A DNA stretch of 22,788 bases, from NCBI GenBank assembly GCA_030614645.1, contig JAUWTR010000001.1, positions 1 through 22,788 of the forward strand, read 5' to 3'. Shown here piece after piece: positions 1 through 6,871 of the stretch. Every line of letters begins with the position of its first letter. The first letter of the stretch is position 1. Made by a program: the position numbers and the translations under genes. This DNA is from Candidatus Aminicenantota bacterium. Lineage in GTDB: Bacteria; Acidobacteriota; Aminicenantia; Aminicenantales; Aminicenantaceae. Below the pieces are notes generated by a model, which searched no databases, was not told where the DNA came from, and saw nothing but the letters and a program-made list of their open reading frames with translations.

Positions 1-34
1 GCAATTTGCAGTCTGCAGTTAAAGCGTTAAAAAG

Positions 35-88
35 AATCAGGTCAATTGATTAAGAACTCCGCGTGTTTTCGTATCAACTGACCTGATT
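35..88. repeat. Imperfect palindrome, 16-bp arms
   Basis: The arms 35-50 and 73-88 are reverse complements apart from one position (a possible G-T pair) and enclose a 22-base loop. There is no T-tract after either arm, so it does not look like a rho-independent terminator. It lies in the gene-free stretch upstream of the tRNA-Gly promoter. It may be a dispersed extragenic palindrome or the 3' end structure of a gene to the left of the window. A short CTGCAG palindrome at 13-18 is next to it. Nothing else is recognisable in 1-145. Confidence 0.5.
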
Positions 89-145
89 ATTGCTTAAGGC
101 TCAGAAGCTTAGAAAAAATGGAGTGACTTCTCAAATGATTATTTC

Positions 146-174
146 TTGACAAATTTTGACTTTGTATATAGATT
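146..174 (+). promoter_or_regulatory. Putative sigma-70 promoter of tRNA-Gly
   Basis: A perfect -35 box TTGACA lies at 146-151. An imperfect -10 box follows at 169-174 (TAGATT, 17-base spacer), or TATAGA at 167-172 with a short 15-base spacer. Transcription would start near 180, about 27 bases before the mature tRNA. The -35 box is convincing and the -10 box is ambiguous. Confidence 0.55.
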
Positions 175-206
175 TCTAAATTGGGTATCAAAGCATAGTT
201 TTTTAG

Positions 207-279
207 GCGGACATAGCTCAGTTGGTAGAGCACGAGCTTCCCATGCTCGGGGTCGCGGGTTCGAATCCCGTTGTCCGCT
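207..279 (+). tRNA. tRNA-Gly (anticodon CCC)
   Basis: The 73-base sequence folds into a full cloverleaf. The acceptor stem pairs GCGGACA (207-213) with TGTCCGC (272-278) and the discriminator is T279. The anticodon stem CGAGC/GCTCG holds the loop TTCCCAT, giving anticodon CCC, which reads GGG glycine codons. The T arm carries TTCGAAT. No CCA is encoded (the next bases are CTC), so the 3' end would need CCA-adding enzyme. It is preceded by a TTGACA promoter. Confidence 0.95.
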
Positions 280-292
280 CTTTAAATCCCAA

Positions 293-310
293 TTCGATCC
301 TGACGTATCG
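293..310 (+). terminator. Weak candidate terminator after tRNA-Gly
   Basis: A 5-bp stem (TCGAT/ATCGA) with an 8-base loop is followed by TATTTTTT about 15 bases beyond the tRNA. The stem is short, so this is only a plausible intrinsic terminator. A separate perfect 15-base dyad (CCTGAAT-T-ATTCAGG) follows at 321-335. Confidence 0.3.
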
Positions 311-421
311 ATATTTTTTACCTGAATTATTCAGGAGCCAAGCTATGACAAATACAGGAAATAGTAAAAGCGAAAATAAAATAAATACAACCTTTAATTT
401 TAGTCAAATGATTTGTATATT

Positions 422-612
422 ATGAAATTCTGATATGGCTGAGGCGACATTGAAGATTTAGCCTTCTGATGAGGCTTTTCGAGGGAATCCGACGTAGTCG
501 GGCTGCGAGTATGTTTGACCCACGGACGGGGGGAGTTACGCAGCAGCCGAGAAAAACGAAGAGGAATGGCGTTAAAAATCTGAAGCGAGCACAAGCCATA
601 CCCGAATTTCAT
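422..612. repeat. Structured element with 19-bp terminal inverted repeats
   Basis: The terminal arms 422-440 and 594-612 match as inverted repeats at 17 of 19 positions. Further pairings nest inside: AGATTT (454-459) with AAATCT (576-581), a GCCT/AGGC hairpin near 461-475, a CCGAC/GTCGG hairpin near 489-501, and GCTGCG (502-507) with CGCAGC (539-544). The G-rich run near 528-534 faces a CCC in the same loop. The minus strand is open for about 70 codons, but that reading has no ribosome binding site and spans both arms of the palindrome, so I treat it as non-coding. It could be a MITE-like or REP-like mobile element, or a structured RNA. No second copy is visible in the window. Confidence 0.5.
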
Positions 613-652
613 TTTTTATGAATAGTTCAGGTTAATAAAAGGTGATGGAAAC

Positions 653-1441
653 ATGAAAGCCTGGGAATTTATTCTAGATAGCACTCCTTTACAAGGATCA
701 TGGAATATGGCGGTTGATGATTATCTCTTTCAATCGCTTACAGATGTTCCAGTGACATATTTAAGATTTTATTCCTGGAAAAATCCCACAGTGTCTCTAG
801 GTTACTCGCAAAAAAACAGGGAGGTTGTCAACGAAGATTACTGCCACGAACACGGAATCGATATAGTAAGACGTATTACCGGTGGAAAACTGGTTCTTCA
901 TAGCAAAGAAGTAACCTATTGTATTTGTTCCTCGGATAAAGAATTATTTACTACTACAATAAGCGAGTCTTATAAGCGGATCTCTGAAGCCCTAATTTCC
1001 GGATTAAAAGCAATGGGTATGGCGCCCTTATTGGCAGAAACATCTAATCCAGATTATATAAGAGGAAATCTCCCCTGTTTTTCCTATCCGGCAAAAAATG
1101 AAATTGAAGTTGCAGGAAAAAAGATCATCGGCAGTGCTCAGAAGAGAGTAGGCGATAAGTTCTTACAGCACGGCTCTATTCCCCTTAAGGAAGATGATGA
1201 AAAGTTAGAGAGGGTTTCCTGTTTGGCTAAAGGAAGAGAGAAAATTCGTATGATCCCTGTTTCATCTGCATTAGGCAGAGATGTCTATTTTGACAGTGTG
1301 GTGAGCTATTTAGCTTCAGGTTTTTCAGAATATTTTGGCATAAAATTAAAGCCTAAAACCTTAACGAAAAAAGAAAAAACCGCTGTTGGGGAGATAGAAA
1401 AAAGCCGCTATTTAAACCCTGAATGGTTAAAACGCAATTGA
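653..1441 (+). CDS. Lipoate-protein ligase A family protein, LipM-like octanoyltransferase
   Basis: The 262-aa protein belongs to the BPL_LplA_LipB fold, which attaches lipoyl or octanoyl groups to a lysine of acyl-carrier domains such as E2 subunits or GcvH. The visible signature is RRITGGKLVLH (73-83), followed by GKKIIGSAQKR (155-165) with the expected active-site lysine, then LQHGSIPL (171-178). A cysteine at 142 in the context PCFSYPAKNEI sits where the LipM octanoyltransferase of Bacillus has its acyl-thioester cysteine, and LplA ligases lack it. LipM is therefore favoured over LplA. The length fits LipM-type enzymes (about 280 aa). The start is supported by AGGTGATGG just upstream of the ATG. 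It ends in TGA and is followed by an unrelated unknown gene 50 bases later. Confidence 0.85.
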   Translation: MKAWEFILDSTPLQGSWNMAVDDYLFQSLTDVPVTYLRFYSWKNPTVSLGYSQKNREVVNEDYCHEHGIDIVRRITGGKLVLHSKEVTYCICSSDKELFTTTISESYKRISEALISGLKAMGMAPLLAETSNPDYIRGNLPCFSYPAKNEIEVAGKKIIGSAQKRVGDKFLQHGSIPLKEDDEKLERVSCLAKGREKIRMIPVSSALGRDVYFDSVVSYLASGFSEYFGIKLKPKTLTKKEKTAVGEIEKSRYLNPEWLKRN

Positions 1442-1491
1442 TTTTTTTAATTTTAAGTGATAACATTTAAACACGAGAAAGTGGAGATTAA

Positions 1492-2376
1492 ATGAACGAA
1501 GTAGAAGAACTGTCAAAGCTTGATATAAAAAAAGTCCCAAAACTAAAACCATTCATTTATGATTATCTTCATAAGAATGTTTTAAAAAATTTTCATTTTG
1601 AACTTGGATCAGGAATGATACTTTATCTGCTTTCTCCATCTTATACAGTTATTAATCCCACTACTAATGAAGATATCCAGGAATTTATCATAAAAAAAAC
1701 TGATACTCTAAATTATCTCAAAGAGTACATAATGCAGAATTTGACAATGTATTCTGTTCTTTTGGATGTAAACAGTTATTTTATAGAACAGAATAACTTT
1801 CTTGTACTAGCCCGGCTGAGAGAAAGGGATTCTAATGGGCGGTGTTATGAAATCAAGTTCTATACCCATACAGCTCGTGAATTAATGCGGAATTACAAAG
1901 ATAAAATCTATATCGGACGGGATTTTATTGATTTATTTCAGTTCAAGCGGAAATATTTTGGAATAAAAGATTTAATAATATCGCTAAAGGACCAGAATGA
2001 AATTTTATTGGAAAAAGCGGAACAGAGATTAAAAAAGCCAGTTAAATATAAGTCATTTTTTCAAGAAATAAGCGAATATGTCAATGACCTTCAGACTGAA
2101 AGTTTTCTTTTATTACAATCTTTACCCCCCAGTCTTGATTTTTCGAAATTAAAAAAAGAAGATTTAATCGATATCAATGCCCAGTATCGAACCATTAACC
2201 ACTATCTGATAGAACTTAGGGACGAGGTAGATGAGTTTGAAAACTTACTTTTTAAGAATGAACTGCGATTTGTTCGTTATGTAACAAAATATAAAAAAGA
2301 TCTTGCTAATCTTATCTCATACTTTAATATCAGGATAAACGGATACCTTTCAGAAAAGATCTACGGATATAAATAG
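1492..2376 (+). CDS. Hypothetical protein, 294 aa
   Basis: I do not recognise this family. The protein is rich in Lys, Glu, Leu, Ile and Tyr, has no signal peptide and no membrane segment, and should be cytoplasmic. The first half (to about residue 170) looks mixed alpha/beta with several aromatic residues. The second half (about 165-280) is strongly helical with heptad-like spacing (for example LIELRDEVDEFENLLF), suggesting a coiled coil or helical bundle. No Cys/His metal site or nucleotide-binding motif stands out. It is preceded by a GTGGAG ribosome binding site and lies 50 bases after the lipoylation gene. It faces the DUF4097 gene, which ends 22 bases away on the other strand. Codon usage matches its neighbours. 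Confidence 0.75.
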   Translation: MNEVEELSKLDIKKVPKLKPFIYDYLHKNVLKNFHFELGSGMILYLLSPSYTVINPTTNEDIQEFIIKKTDTLNYLKEYIMQNLTMYSVLLDVNSYFIEQNNFLVLARLRERDSNGRCYEIKFYTHTARELMRNYKDKIYIGRDFIDLFQFKRKYFGIKDLIISLKDQNEILLEKAEQRLKKPVKYKSFFQEISEYVNDLQTESFLLLQSLPPSLDFSKLKKEDLIDINAQYRTINHYLIELRDEVDEFENLLFKNELRFVRYVTKYKKDLANLISYFNIRINGYLSEKIYGYK

Positions 2377-2398
2377 AGGGATATCTGTTCCACCCCTT

Positions 2399-3703
2399 TT
2401 ACTTATTCTTTTTTACCAGTATTGTCTCGTAGCTTGTGGAAAGCCTTATGGCTCTACTTTGTTCCTTATCCATAAATGCTTTCACAATTGAATTTCCGTT
2501 TGTTACCCGAACAGAAGGCTCTTCTGGAAGATTCCACTGGATATCTCCATGTTTTGTCTGGGCTTCAAATAAATATTGTTCCTTATCCGGCCATAAAAAT
2601 ATAATTCCTGAATAGGCAGCCTTAACTTCGATAGAATGAGTAAGAGGAGCAGGATTGAGTAGGATGTTTCCGTGAGATAATGTTATTGAAGTTTTTCCGG
2701 CAAAATCTTCTAACGAAATATTTTTATAGGTTGTGTTTATATAAATACTGTTTGCTCTGATATATTTAGCAGTGATCCCGGTGCTTTTTCCTGTGATATA
2801 AAGGTCTCCCTCGATATTTTCTAATTCAACTTTACTGTAATGGTCGTTGATCTCAACACTTCCCCAGGCATCTTGAATGTCGATTGGGGAGTGATTACCC
2901 CTGACTACAACTGGTCCTATATCGATCAGGCTGATTTTTTCATAAGAACTTTCAATGTCAGCTGGGCCGGTTATGTTTTGTCCGAATATTTTAGAATGCG
3001 AGCCTTCAATGGTTAATGTTTGAGACAGGTCTTCAAGGTGAACTCTGCCATATCTGTGAACGATCATAGTGCTGCCTTTAATACCATAGGCACTAACTGT
3101 AGAATGCCGGCTTTCTATATGGCAGTCATATAGGACATTTTCTATAGTCACATCCTGGTAACTATTTTGCAGAATGAGATTTCCTTCAATATCTGTGGCA
3201 AAAACTTTCCCGTGGGTATTGTAGATATCAGCATTGCCGATATTTGAAGCTTTAACCAGTCCGAAGGAGTTTTTTACAGTAATATTCATCCCGGCAGGGA
3301 CTAAGATGCGGAAATCGGTTCTGAATCTTTTTCGTTTAAAATCGCTTCGATTTGTCGAAATGGTTATACGGCGGTCCTCCTCATTTATTATCATTCTCAG
3401 TCTATCTGCAATTTCTTTTGCTTCTTCCTCAGTCCTGCGTCTTATTTTCTTCTTAAAAAGAATTTGAATTTTATCTTGGTCGTTTCCTTCTATGGTTAAA
3501 TCACCGTGAGCATTGATGATTTGCAACTCTCGGGGAAAGGGGGGGGCCAGCTCCTGTGATTCCTGAAATACAAATTCCTCATAGGAGAAAAACAATCCAT
3601 CATCCCAATCAAAGGAGATATTGAGTTTTCCGGTTTGAGCATGGTAGAAAAAAACTCCGGCTGCAATGACAAGGACTAAAAGAAAAACCTCTTTGAATTT
3701 CAT
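2399..3703 (-). CDS. DUF4097-type surface/adhesin-like protein
   Basis: The 434-aa protein has an N-terminal hydrophobic anchor (about residues 5-20) followed by a long repetitive beta-rich region. Short strands alternate with G, N and D turns in phrases such as INAHGDLTIEGNDQ, VKNSFGLVKASNIG and VEINDHYSKVELENIEGDL. This is the pattern of the DUF4097/putative adhesin family (right-handed beta-helix like; relatives include LiaG of the Bacillus envelope-stress locus). It would sit outside the inner membrane, anchored by its N-terminus. Its ATG overlaps the stop of the upstream gene (ATGA), so it is the last gene of the sigma/anti-sigma operon. The molecular role of the family is poorly known; the context suggests a response to envelope damage. 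Confidence 0.75.
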   Translation of the reverse strand: MKFKEVFLLVLVIAAGVFFYHAQTGKLNISFDWDDGLFFSYEEFVFQESQELAPPFPRELQIINAHGDLTIEGNDQDKIQILFKKKIRRRTEEEAKEIADRLRMIINEEDRRITISTNRSDFKRKRFRTDFRILVPAGMNITVKNSFGLVKASNIGNADIYNTHGKVFATDIEGNLILQNSYQDVTIENVLYDCHIESRHSTVSAYGIKGSTMIVHRYGRVHLEDLSQTLTIEGSHSKIFGQNITGPADIESSYEKISLIDIGPVVVRGNHSPIDIQDAWGSVEINDHYSKVELENIEGDLYITGKSTGITAKYIRANSIYINTTYKNISLEDFAGKTSITLSHGNILLNPAPLTHSIEVKAAYSGIIFLWPDKEQYLFEAQTKHGDIQWNLPEEPSVRVTNGNSIVKAFMDKEQSRAIRLSTSYETILVKKNK

Positions 3704-3912
3704 TTTTTTTCTCGAATATTTTTACTGTTTTCATTGCGGTCTTTAAGACCGAAATACAGCTTCCACCCACCCCAGAAAATGAGTATTAAAGGCCAGAGTC
3801 TGGCACTGAAATCCCAGATGCCGATGTCCATGTTATGAAAAAGGAAGATTGCTCCTAGAACGATCAAGATAACTCCCCATGCAAGTGGGTCTCTTCTTCT
3901 CTGATCAGCCAT
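3700..3912 (-). CDS. Small LiaI/LiaF-like (DUF5668) membrane protein
   Basis: A 70-aa protein with two hydrophobic helices separated by a short loop: WGVILIVLGAIFLFHNM and LWPLILIFWGGWKLYFGL. The pattern WGxIxIxLGxxxLxxN, then LWPxxLIxxGxxxL, is typical of the LiaI-LiaF-like transmembrane region (DUF5668). I place the start at the ATG at 3912, because GGAG lies 7 bases upstream. A longer reading from TTG at 3948 adds 12 lysine-rich residues and has no ribosome site. The gene overlaps the end of the upstream membrane gene by 8 bases and the next start by 4, so the three are translationally coupled. Probably a sensor or stress-response membrane component; the function is inferred from family and context only. 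Confidence 0.75.
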   Translation of the reverse strand: MADQRRRDPLAWGVILIVLGAIFLFHNMDIGIWDFSARLWPLILIFWGGWKLYFGLKDRNENSKNIREKK

Positions 3913-4417
3913 TTTTTTCTCCTTCAGTTTTCTTTTTTTCTGAGACAAAGTAACCAGCTATGAGTTTTATACCTATTGCAATTACTATTACAGGCCAGAA
4001 TTCCCACAGGGTGTTATAGTCTAAGATCTCGAAGTTGGCTAAAAGAAGCATTCCGCCCAGTAGAATAATGAATGCTCCCCAGAAGATTGAGCCTGATTTA
4101 ACCATTTCTGGAATTTCTTCGATTTCTTCGATTACTTTTTCGTCCTGCTGTAAAAATCTGCGGTTTATATTTTTTGCAATCTGAACAGAATCAAATATCT
4201 GGTAGAAAATAAATCCGGCCAAGCATAATCCTAAGAATGGCTGATTGTGACCGCTTGTCTGGAGAGTCACCAAACCTGCGAAAATAAAAAAGTAAATCAA
4301 AGCTTTCCGGTATTGCCCATTATAAAGGGGGCCTACTCCGAAGGGAAAGAAAAAAGCTAAGACTCCAGCCAATCCCGGGGATTTTGGGAGTTTTTTAACA
4401 ACGATTTTGTCTTCCAT
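3905..4417 (-). CDS. TM2-like plus LiaI/LiaF-like (DUF5668) membrane protein
   Basis: The 170-aa protein has an N-terminal part resembling TM2-type domains: LAGVLAFFFPFGVGPLYNGQ (residues 16-35), with the usual G-x-G-P-x-Y-N-G turn, then a second hydrophobic stretch. After an acidic linker (about 92-105) comes a DUF5668-type pair of helices (IFWGAFIILLGGMLLLANF and LWEFWPVIVIAIGIKLIAGY). The C-terminus is charged. GGAGG precedes the ATG. It lies 26 bases downstream of the anti-sigma gene and overlaps the next small membrane gene. The repeated DUF5668 motif in two neighbouring genes suggests they interact or arose by duplication. An inner-membrane envelope-stress component is the likely role. 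Confidence 0.75.
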   Translation of the reverse strand: MEDKIVVKKLPKSPGLAGVLAFFFPFGVGPLYNGQYRKALIYFFIFAGLVTLQTSGHNQPFLGLCLAGFIFYQIFDSVQIAKNINRRFLQQDEKVIEEIEEIPEMVKSGSIFWGAFIILLGGMLLLANFEILDYNTLWEFWPVIVIAIGIKLIAGYFVSEKKKTEGEKNG

Positions 4418-4443
4418 TTTATACCTCCATTAATATCATTAGT

Positions 4444-4941
4444 TTATTCCTCGTCTCCGCTTAAAGGATTTAGATTTTTGAGCGAAACCATAATATCATC
4501 CTTATATTTGCCTAAGGAATCAGTAAAGGATTCTGCCCGGGCATAAAGTTTTTCAATCTTGCTGAATCCAAGATGCATCTGGCGGTTGACCGACCTGTTG
4601 ATCTGATCACGGTTGGGATTAAATGCGTAGAAAGAGAACAAAGTAAGCAAAATGGTAGCAGCAGCCAAAACCGGCTGGAGCGAAGGGCGAAGTAGAAAGT
4701 CAAATCTCAGTTTGAATCTATTTTTCTTTTCCGGTATTTGTCTGAGACGGTTGAATAGATCATGAGTTATTTCCACTTCAGGAAAATCTGAGAGTGATTT
4801 AATTGTCTCCTGCATAAATCCCAGAAGGCTGCGGCAGTCCTGACAGATATCCAAATGTGCTTTTACAGCCTTTCTTTCGTCTATAGGCAAGCTGTTTTCC
4901 AGATAAGGAGATAAAAGCTTCTCATAATGTTTACATTCCAT
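4444..4941 (-). CDS. Anti-sigma factor with N-terminal zinc finger
   Basis: A 165-aa single-pass membrane protein. The N-terminal domain has the zinc-binding anti-sigma (ZAS/zf-HC2) pattern: Cys3, His29, Cys33 and Cys36 (H-x3-C-x2-C), around the helix LLSPYLENSLPIDERKAVKA. One transmembrane segment follows at about 90-107, then a 55-residue extracytoplasmic tail. ZAS proteins bind and hold an ECF sigma factor until a signal releases it. I chose the ATG at 4941, inside the end of the sigma gene, because AAGGAGGA lies just upstream. The 11-base overlap implies coupled translation and so matched amounts of sigma and anti-sigma. Confidence 0.85.
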   Translation of the reverse strand: MECKHYEKLLSPYLENSLPIDERKAVKAHLDICQDCRSLLGFMQETIKSLSDFPEVEITHDLFNRLRQIPEKKNRFKLRFDFLLRPSLQPVLAAATILLTLFSFYAFNPNRDQINRSVNRQMHLGFSKIEKLYARAESFTDSLGKYKDDIMVSLKNLNPLSGDEE

Positions 4942-5491
4942 TGCTTTCCTCCTTCTTTTCTTTGAGAGTTTTTGCAAGTAGAATTCTTCCTCGACTTATA
5001 CGGGATTTTACAGTTCCCAGGGGAAGGGACATTATCTCTGCGATATCATCATACTTTTTCCCCTGGATATCTTTTAGGATAACTGCCATCCGGATATCCG
5101 GTGAAAGGTGGTCGAATCCTTCCCAGATCAATTTTTTGTTTTCTTTCTCCAAAATTCCTTCTTCCGGTCCTTTATAGGTGTCTGAAACCAGGAGATGTTC
5201 GCTGAACTCGTCGCGGGATGTATTTTCCAGTTTTCTTTTTCGGTATTGGTCGATAAGGTAATTTCTGGATAGAGTCATAAGCCAGGCGTTAAAATTTTTA
5301 TTGATATCAAACTTAGAAAGAGAATTATAGAGTTTTAGAAAGATCTCCTGGGTCAAATCTTCAGCTGCCTGGTATGAGCCGGAGAACTGGTAGGCTAGGT
5401 TGAAAATTCTTTTTGAGTGAATATTAACCAGCATTTCCCAGGCTCCTTGTCTGCCTTCCAGGCAGTTTTTTATAATTTTTTCTATTTCCAC
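4931..5491 (-). CDS. ECF (extracytoplasmic function) RNA polymerase sigma factor
   Basis: A 186-aa sigma-70 family protein with regions 2 and 4 only. Region 2 covers about 10-85 and includes AAEDLTQEIFLKLY (42-55), then NFNAWLMTLSRNYLIDQYR. Region 4 covers about 120-175 with the helix-turn-helix KKYDDIAEIMSLPLGTVKSR. It directs RNA polymerase to envelope-stress promoters and is restrained by the anti-sigma gene that overlaps its 3' end. The start is GTG at 5491. The putative ECF -10 box ends only 13 bases upstream, so from that promoter the mRNA would be almost leaderless. From the upstream sigma-70-type promoter it would have a leader of about 58 bases. Confidence 0.9.
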   Translation of the reverse strand: MEIEKIIKNCLEGRQGAWEMLVNIHSKRIFNLAYQFSGSYQAAEDLTQEIFLKLYNSLSKFDINKNFNAWLMTLSRNYLIDQYRKRKLENTSRDEFSEHLLVSDTYKGPEEGILEKENKKLIWEGFDHLSPDIRMAVILKDIQGKKYDDIAEIMSLPLGTVKSRISRGRILLAKTLKEKKEESNGM

Positions 5492-5504
5492 TTATCACAC
5501 CTGT

Positions 5505-5533
5505 GTAGACGAGATTCAAAGAAAAAAAGTTCC
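5505..5533 (-). promoter_or_regulatory. Putative ECF-type autoregulated promoter of the first sigma operon
   Basis: On the minus strand the sequence reads GGAACTT (5533-5527), 16 bases, GTCTAC (5510-5505). This fits the classical ECF/RpoE-type layout (GGAACTT-N15/16-GTCTAA). It lies directly before the sigma gene start, as expected for self-activation. The same arrangement precedes the second sigma gene (13181-13209). Confidence 0.65.
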
Positions 5534-5555
5534 ATATACAAACATGTATTTTTTT

Positions 5556-5585
5556 ATTGTAATTATTCGCGATTATATTTGTCAA
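5556..5585 (-). promoter_or_regulatory. Putative housekeeping promoter of the first sigma operon
   Basis: On the minus strand a perfect TTGACA (5585-5580) and TACAAT (5561-5556) are separated by 18 bases. It lies upstream of the ECF-type promoter, so the operon could have a basal and an inducible start. Confidence 0.55.
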
Positions 5586-5606
5586 TGGTAAGGGACAGTC
5601 TACGGC

Positions 5607-5692
5607 CCTGTTGTATAACAGGAGTTCCCCCTTTTTAACTTACCTGTGTCAAGGCCTGCTGCTTAAGTATGTAAAAAAAATGGGGGAACTCC
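5607..5692. repeat. Inverted-repeat element in the divergent intergenic region
   Basis: GGAGTTCCCCC (5621-5631) and GGGGGAACTCC (5682-5692) are perfect 11-bp inverted repeats 50 bases apart. With one mismatch the match runs on into flanking T/A tracts. A second hairpin, CCTGTT-GTAT-AACAGG (5607-5622), overlaps the left arm by two bases. The element lies between the divergent sigma operon and the HMG-CoA synthase cluster and encodes nothing. The C-rich/AACTC ends recall the hairpin at 13073-13128, so it may be a related REP-like element. Confidence 0.5.
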
Positions 5693-5758
5693 CCGAAAAT
5701 TCTTGACTTAAAATGATTTCTATGAAAATATAAATTTCTCTTAATGCAAGCTCAAGTA

Positions 5759-5788
5759 TTAAACAAAGCAGCTAGTAATTTATATAAT
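5759..5788 (+). promoter_or_regulatory. Putative promoter of the HMG-CoA cluster
   Basis: A consensus -10 box TATAAT (5783-5788) is preceded at 18 bases by a weak -35 box TTAAAC (5759-5764). The start would fall near 5795, just before the AGGAGGA ribosome site of the first gene. A second -35-like TTGACT at 5703-5708 lies further upstream with only poor -10 partners (AATATA at 18 bases). Confidence 0.45.
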
Positions 5789-5815
5789 GTTTAAATATCT
5801 GTCAGGAGGAAATCT

Positions 5816-6862
5816 ATGGAAGGAATAATCGGTTATGGCGCATATATTCCCAGGAACCGGATAAAGGTCGAAGAGATCGCCAAGGTCTGGGGAACTGATG
5901 CACCCAGCTATAAGAAAGGTCTTATGCTGGAAGAAAAATCAGTCCCTTCGCCTGACCAGGACACTATTACAATGTCAGTAGAGGCATCAAGGAATGCTAT
6001 AAAAAGGGCCAAGATAGACCCTGCGGATATAGGAGCTGTATACATAGGTTCTGAATCTCATCCTTATGCTGTCAAACCGAGCGGTACTGTAGTAGCTGAA
6101 GCTTTAGGCGCAACTCCGGAGGTTCATACAGCAGATTTTGAATTTGCCTGTAAAGCCGGTACAGAGGGTATGTTTGTTGCCATGAATCTGGTTAAAGCAG
6201 GAGTTATTAAATTTGGATTGGGTGTAGGAGCTGATACTTCCCAGGGTGCCCCTGGTGATGCCCTTGAGTATTCGGCAGCAGCAGGAGCTGCGGCCTTTAT
6301 TTTCGGGAATGATAAGATAGTGGCAAATATAGTGGATACATATGCTTATATGACTGATACCCCGGATTTTTGGCGCCGGGAATACCAGTATTATCCCCAG
6401 CATGGAGGCCGTTTCACTGGAGAGCCAGCCTATTTCAAACATGTAACCAGTGCAGCTAGAGGGATCATGCAGAATAATGATATGAAACCGGAAGATTTTG
6501 ATTATGTTATCTTTCATCAACCCAATGGGAAATTCCCTTTTCGAGTAGGAAAGATGTTAGGATTTAAGAAAGAACAGATAGAGCCGGGCTGGCTTGTTAA
6601 TAAACTTGGCAATACTTATTCAGGTTCTTCCCCCTTGGGATTGGCTGCGACTCTGGATATAGCCAAACCCGGGGATATGGTCTTGATAGTCTCATATGGT
6701 TCTGGAGCAGGGAGTGATGCCTTTATTTTTGAGGTAACCGATCGTATTGAAGAGGTGCGGAACCTGGCACCCCTGACTAGGGATTTACTAGACAAGAACA
6801 AAAATTACCTTGAATACGGGGAATATGCCAAGTTCAGACACAAAATCAGGAAGGCGGACTAG
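5816..6862 (+). CDS. Hydroxymethylglutaryl-CoA synthase, archaeal type
   Basis: This 348-aa thiolase-fold enzyme condenses acetyl-CoA with acetoacetyl-CoA to HMG-CoA. It has the short archaeal form (about 350 aa) rather than the 380-500 aa form of MvaS/eukaryotes. Likely catalytic residues are Glu80 in [13 protein letters not shown], Cys112 in [13 protein letters not shown] (acyl-enzyme cysteine) and His234 in [12 protein letters not shown]. The C-terminal [17 protein letters not shown] and [11 protein letters not shown] motifs also fit. AGGAGGA precedes the ATG. The next gene begins 9 bases after the stop. Together with the following thiolase and DUF35 genes it copies the archaeal gene order for the HMG-CoA synthase/thiolase complex. 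I am sure of the family; the physiological direction is discussed in the findings. Confidence 0.92.
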   Translation: MEGIIGYGAYIPRNRIKVEEIAKVWGTDAPSYKKGLMLEEKSVPSPDQDTITMSVEASRNAIKRAKIDPADIGAVYIGSESHPYAVKPSGTVVAEALGATPEVHTADFEFACKAGTEGMFVAMNLVKAGVIKFGLGVGADTSQGAPGDALEYSAAAGAAAFIFGNDKIVANIVDTYAYMTDTPDFWRREYQYYPQHGGRFTGEPAYFKHVTSAARGIMQNNDMKPEDFDYVIFHQPNGKFPFRVGKMLGFKKEQIEPGWLVNKLGNTYSGSSPLGLAATLDIAKPGDMVLIVSYGSGAGSDAFIFEVTDRIEEVRNLAPLTRDLLDKNKNYLEYGEYAKFRHKIRKAD

Positions 6863-6871
6863 GAGGAAAAA

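Noticed and set aside
222..425. Plus-strand 67-codon reading frame over the tRNA-Gly
   Set aside because: It starts inside the tRNA gene and has no ribosome site; it is a chance reading of the tRNA and flanking DNA.
400..612. Minus-strand 70-codon frame over the structured element
   Set aside because: It begins inside one arm of the palindrome and reads through the other, with no ribosome site. Open frame is better explained by base composition of a non-coding repeat, though a search should confirm.
207..612. Integrative-element attachment site at tRNA-Gly
   Set aside because: No direct repeat of the tRNA 3' end and no integrase gene is visible in the window.
2377..2398. Bidirectional terminator between the convergent genes
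   Set aside because: Only a loose GGGG/CCCT pairing is possible and no stem with T-tract could be drawn.
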